Shown one piece after another: positions 63,226 to 64,000 of a stretch of 64,000 bases of DNA. Below the pieces are notes generated by a model, which worked only from the letters and a program-made list of their open reading frames with translations, ran no database searches and was not told the origin of the DNA. This DNA is from Nostoc sp. LPT (GTDB lineage: Bacteria; Cyanobacteriota; Cyanobacteriia; Cyanobacteriales; Nostocaceae). Each line of letters begins with the position of its first letter. Within the stretch, counting starts at the first letter, position 1. Made by a program: the position numbers and the translations under genes. The stretch spans positions 62,001 to 126,000 of the forward strand of contig NZ_JABXKF010000175.1 of the NCBI RefSeq assembly GCF_017115165.1. The letters run 5' to 3'.

Positions 63226-63852
63226 TTAGGCAATCACAGTAAAATTTGCATTAGTAAGCATTGCCTGATTGGAGAACTGAGCGATTTGAACTTGTGCAGT
63301 ACCACCAACTCCATCTTTATCAAAGAATAGGTTGCCCGTAGTTTGATTGTAGATGAAGCGATCACCTGCGGTTGTAGCATTAGTCCCAAGTCGGAACAAG
63401 CTTTCTTCGAGTGTCGTATCCTGAGATTGGCTCAGTCCGAATTCGGCTTTGGAAATGAAGATAGTATCGTTTCCAACAGTAAAATCAGTAATAGTATCAT
63501 AACCTCCAGTGCGGGTATCAGTCAGATTAAAGCGATCTAGCCCAGTTCCACCAGTCAATACATCTCGACCAACTCCACCAGTCAATACATCGTCACCTGC
63601 ACCTCCTAATAAGCTGTCATTACCTAAGTTCCCAAACAGGCTATCATTGCCATCTCCTTCGCTCAACGTGTTAACAGCAGTATTTCCCGTCAGGATATTA
63701 TTCAGGCTATTACCAGTACCATTGATAGTCCCAGTTCCAGTCAGAGTCAAGTTCTCCAGGTTATTTGCCAACACCCAACTTATCGAAGAATTAACTAAAT
63801 CTGTACCTGCATTTAAGCCTTCAGTAATCGCATCGTTGAGGTTGTCTACGGT
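63226..63852 (-). pseudogene. RTX C-terminal fragment, joined out of frame to another repeat gene
   Basis: About 208 residues of RTX repeat and C-terminal secretion domain (from TVDNLNDAITEGLNAGTDLV to ANFTVIA), closely similar to the end of the neighbouring 1346-residue protein. The upstream frame does not join: at about 63852 the sequence passes abruptly into a different domain in another reading frame, which ends at TAG 63846-63848. The 182-residue ORF starting at ATG 63774 lies inside the repeat and is not a natural start. It is a paralogous tail left by deletion or recombination. Confidence 0.75.
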
Positions 63853-64000
63853 GCACTGGTAATGCTGACGGTGGCACTAGCTAGGTTGAGGGAGTCTGCA
63901 TCGCTGACGGTGATGCCTGAGTCGATGGCTGTAGTGGCATTCTCAGTGTACGCCAGGGCAGAGGCAGAACCAGAGGTGATTGTCGGGGGAACCCCATTGT
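63846..64000 (-). CDS. partial repeat protein (cadherin/Calx-beta-like), runs off the window
   Basis: Reading leftward from the window end: NGVPPTITSGSASALAYTEN then ATTAIDSGITVSDADSLNLA and SATVSITSAP before TAG at 63846-63848. The DADS...LASATVSIT pattern is that of cadherin-like domains in large cyanobacterial adhesins. The end is premature: the frame is cut at the junction with the RTX fragment, so the product would lack its secretion domain unless the frame is restored. The 5' part is off the window. Confidence 0.6.
   Translation of the reverse strand, partial: NGVPPTITSGSASALAYTENATTAIDSGITVSDADSLNLASATVSITSAP

Overview
The window looks like chromosomal DNA of a heterocyst-forming filamentous cyanobacterium of the Nostoc/Anabaena group. 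This rests on the many GCGATCGC (HIP1-type) octamers inside genes, the Nostoc-style short repeats and palindromes between (and twice inside) genes, a photosystem II gene (psb30), a candidate heterocyst gene (patD-like), two cyanobacterial exopolysaccharide-type glycosyltransferases, and long ELWxxDGT/RTX and haemagglutinin-type surface proteins. No rRNA, tRNA or CRISPR array was recognised.

Layout. 0-8 kb: a two-partner-secretion haemagglutinin-like exoprotein, cobU, conserved unknowns, and a co-directional set of two family-2 glycosyltransferases and a WcaF/HpsU-like acetyltransferase. 8-12.9 kb: small enzymes (NTF2-like, MDR reductase, Asp/Asn hydroxylase-like, dihydropyrimidinase-like). 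12.9-16.3 kb: a tight minus-strand operon of DNA methyltransferase, RecF/OLD-like AAA ATPase and HNH nuclease, read here as a probable restriction/anti-phage system and the best candidate for something new. 16.3-17.2 kb: an MDR gene remnant split by a 134-bp MITE with a 10-bp target duplication, then a 63-bp tandem repeat. 17.2-21.8 kb: bicupin plus alpha/beta hydrolase, a protealysin-like M4 protease with an emfourin-like inhibitor gene, and a methyltransferase. 22-25.2 kb: a type IIG-like restriction-methylase broken by one stop and one frameshift. 25.7-33 kb: a histidine kinase, the Rel (p)ppGpp enzyme, the PatD-like gene, and a divergent TetR/MFS efflux pair with a perfect palindromic operator candidate. 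33-42 kb: cysH, sbcD, broken nuclease and toxin-antitoxin remnants, a sulfate-binding protein gene, and a complete pstSCAB phosphate operon. 42-45 kb: a PchR-like AraC regulator joined by deletion to a decapitated TonB receptor. 45-51 kb: recJ, psb30, a YkgJ-like protein, the paired half-size Mn exporters and a BtuF-like protein. 51-58 kb: hybrid histidine kinase, GNAT, bifunctional PutA, HD phosphohydrolase. 58-64 kb: a 1346-aa ELWxxDGT/cadherin-like/RTX protein and a second RTX tail joined out of frame to another repeat protein that runs off the window.

Themes. Housekeeping stretches (rel, recJ-psb30, pst, putA, cysH) are intact. Accessory stretches contain many broken genes (MDR, type IIG enzyme, PD-(D/E)xK nuclease, HicA-like, TonB receptor, RTX tail) next to small inverted-repeat elements. 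This suggests repeat-driven turnover, although sequencing errors could explain single-base lesions. All functional calls come from reading motifs by eye; no database search was run.
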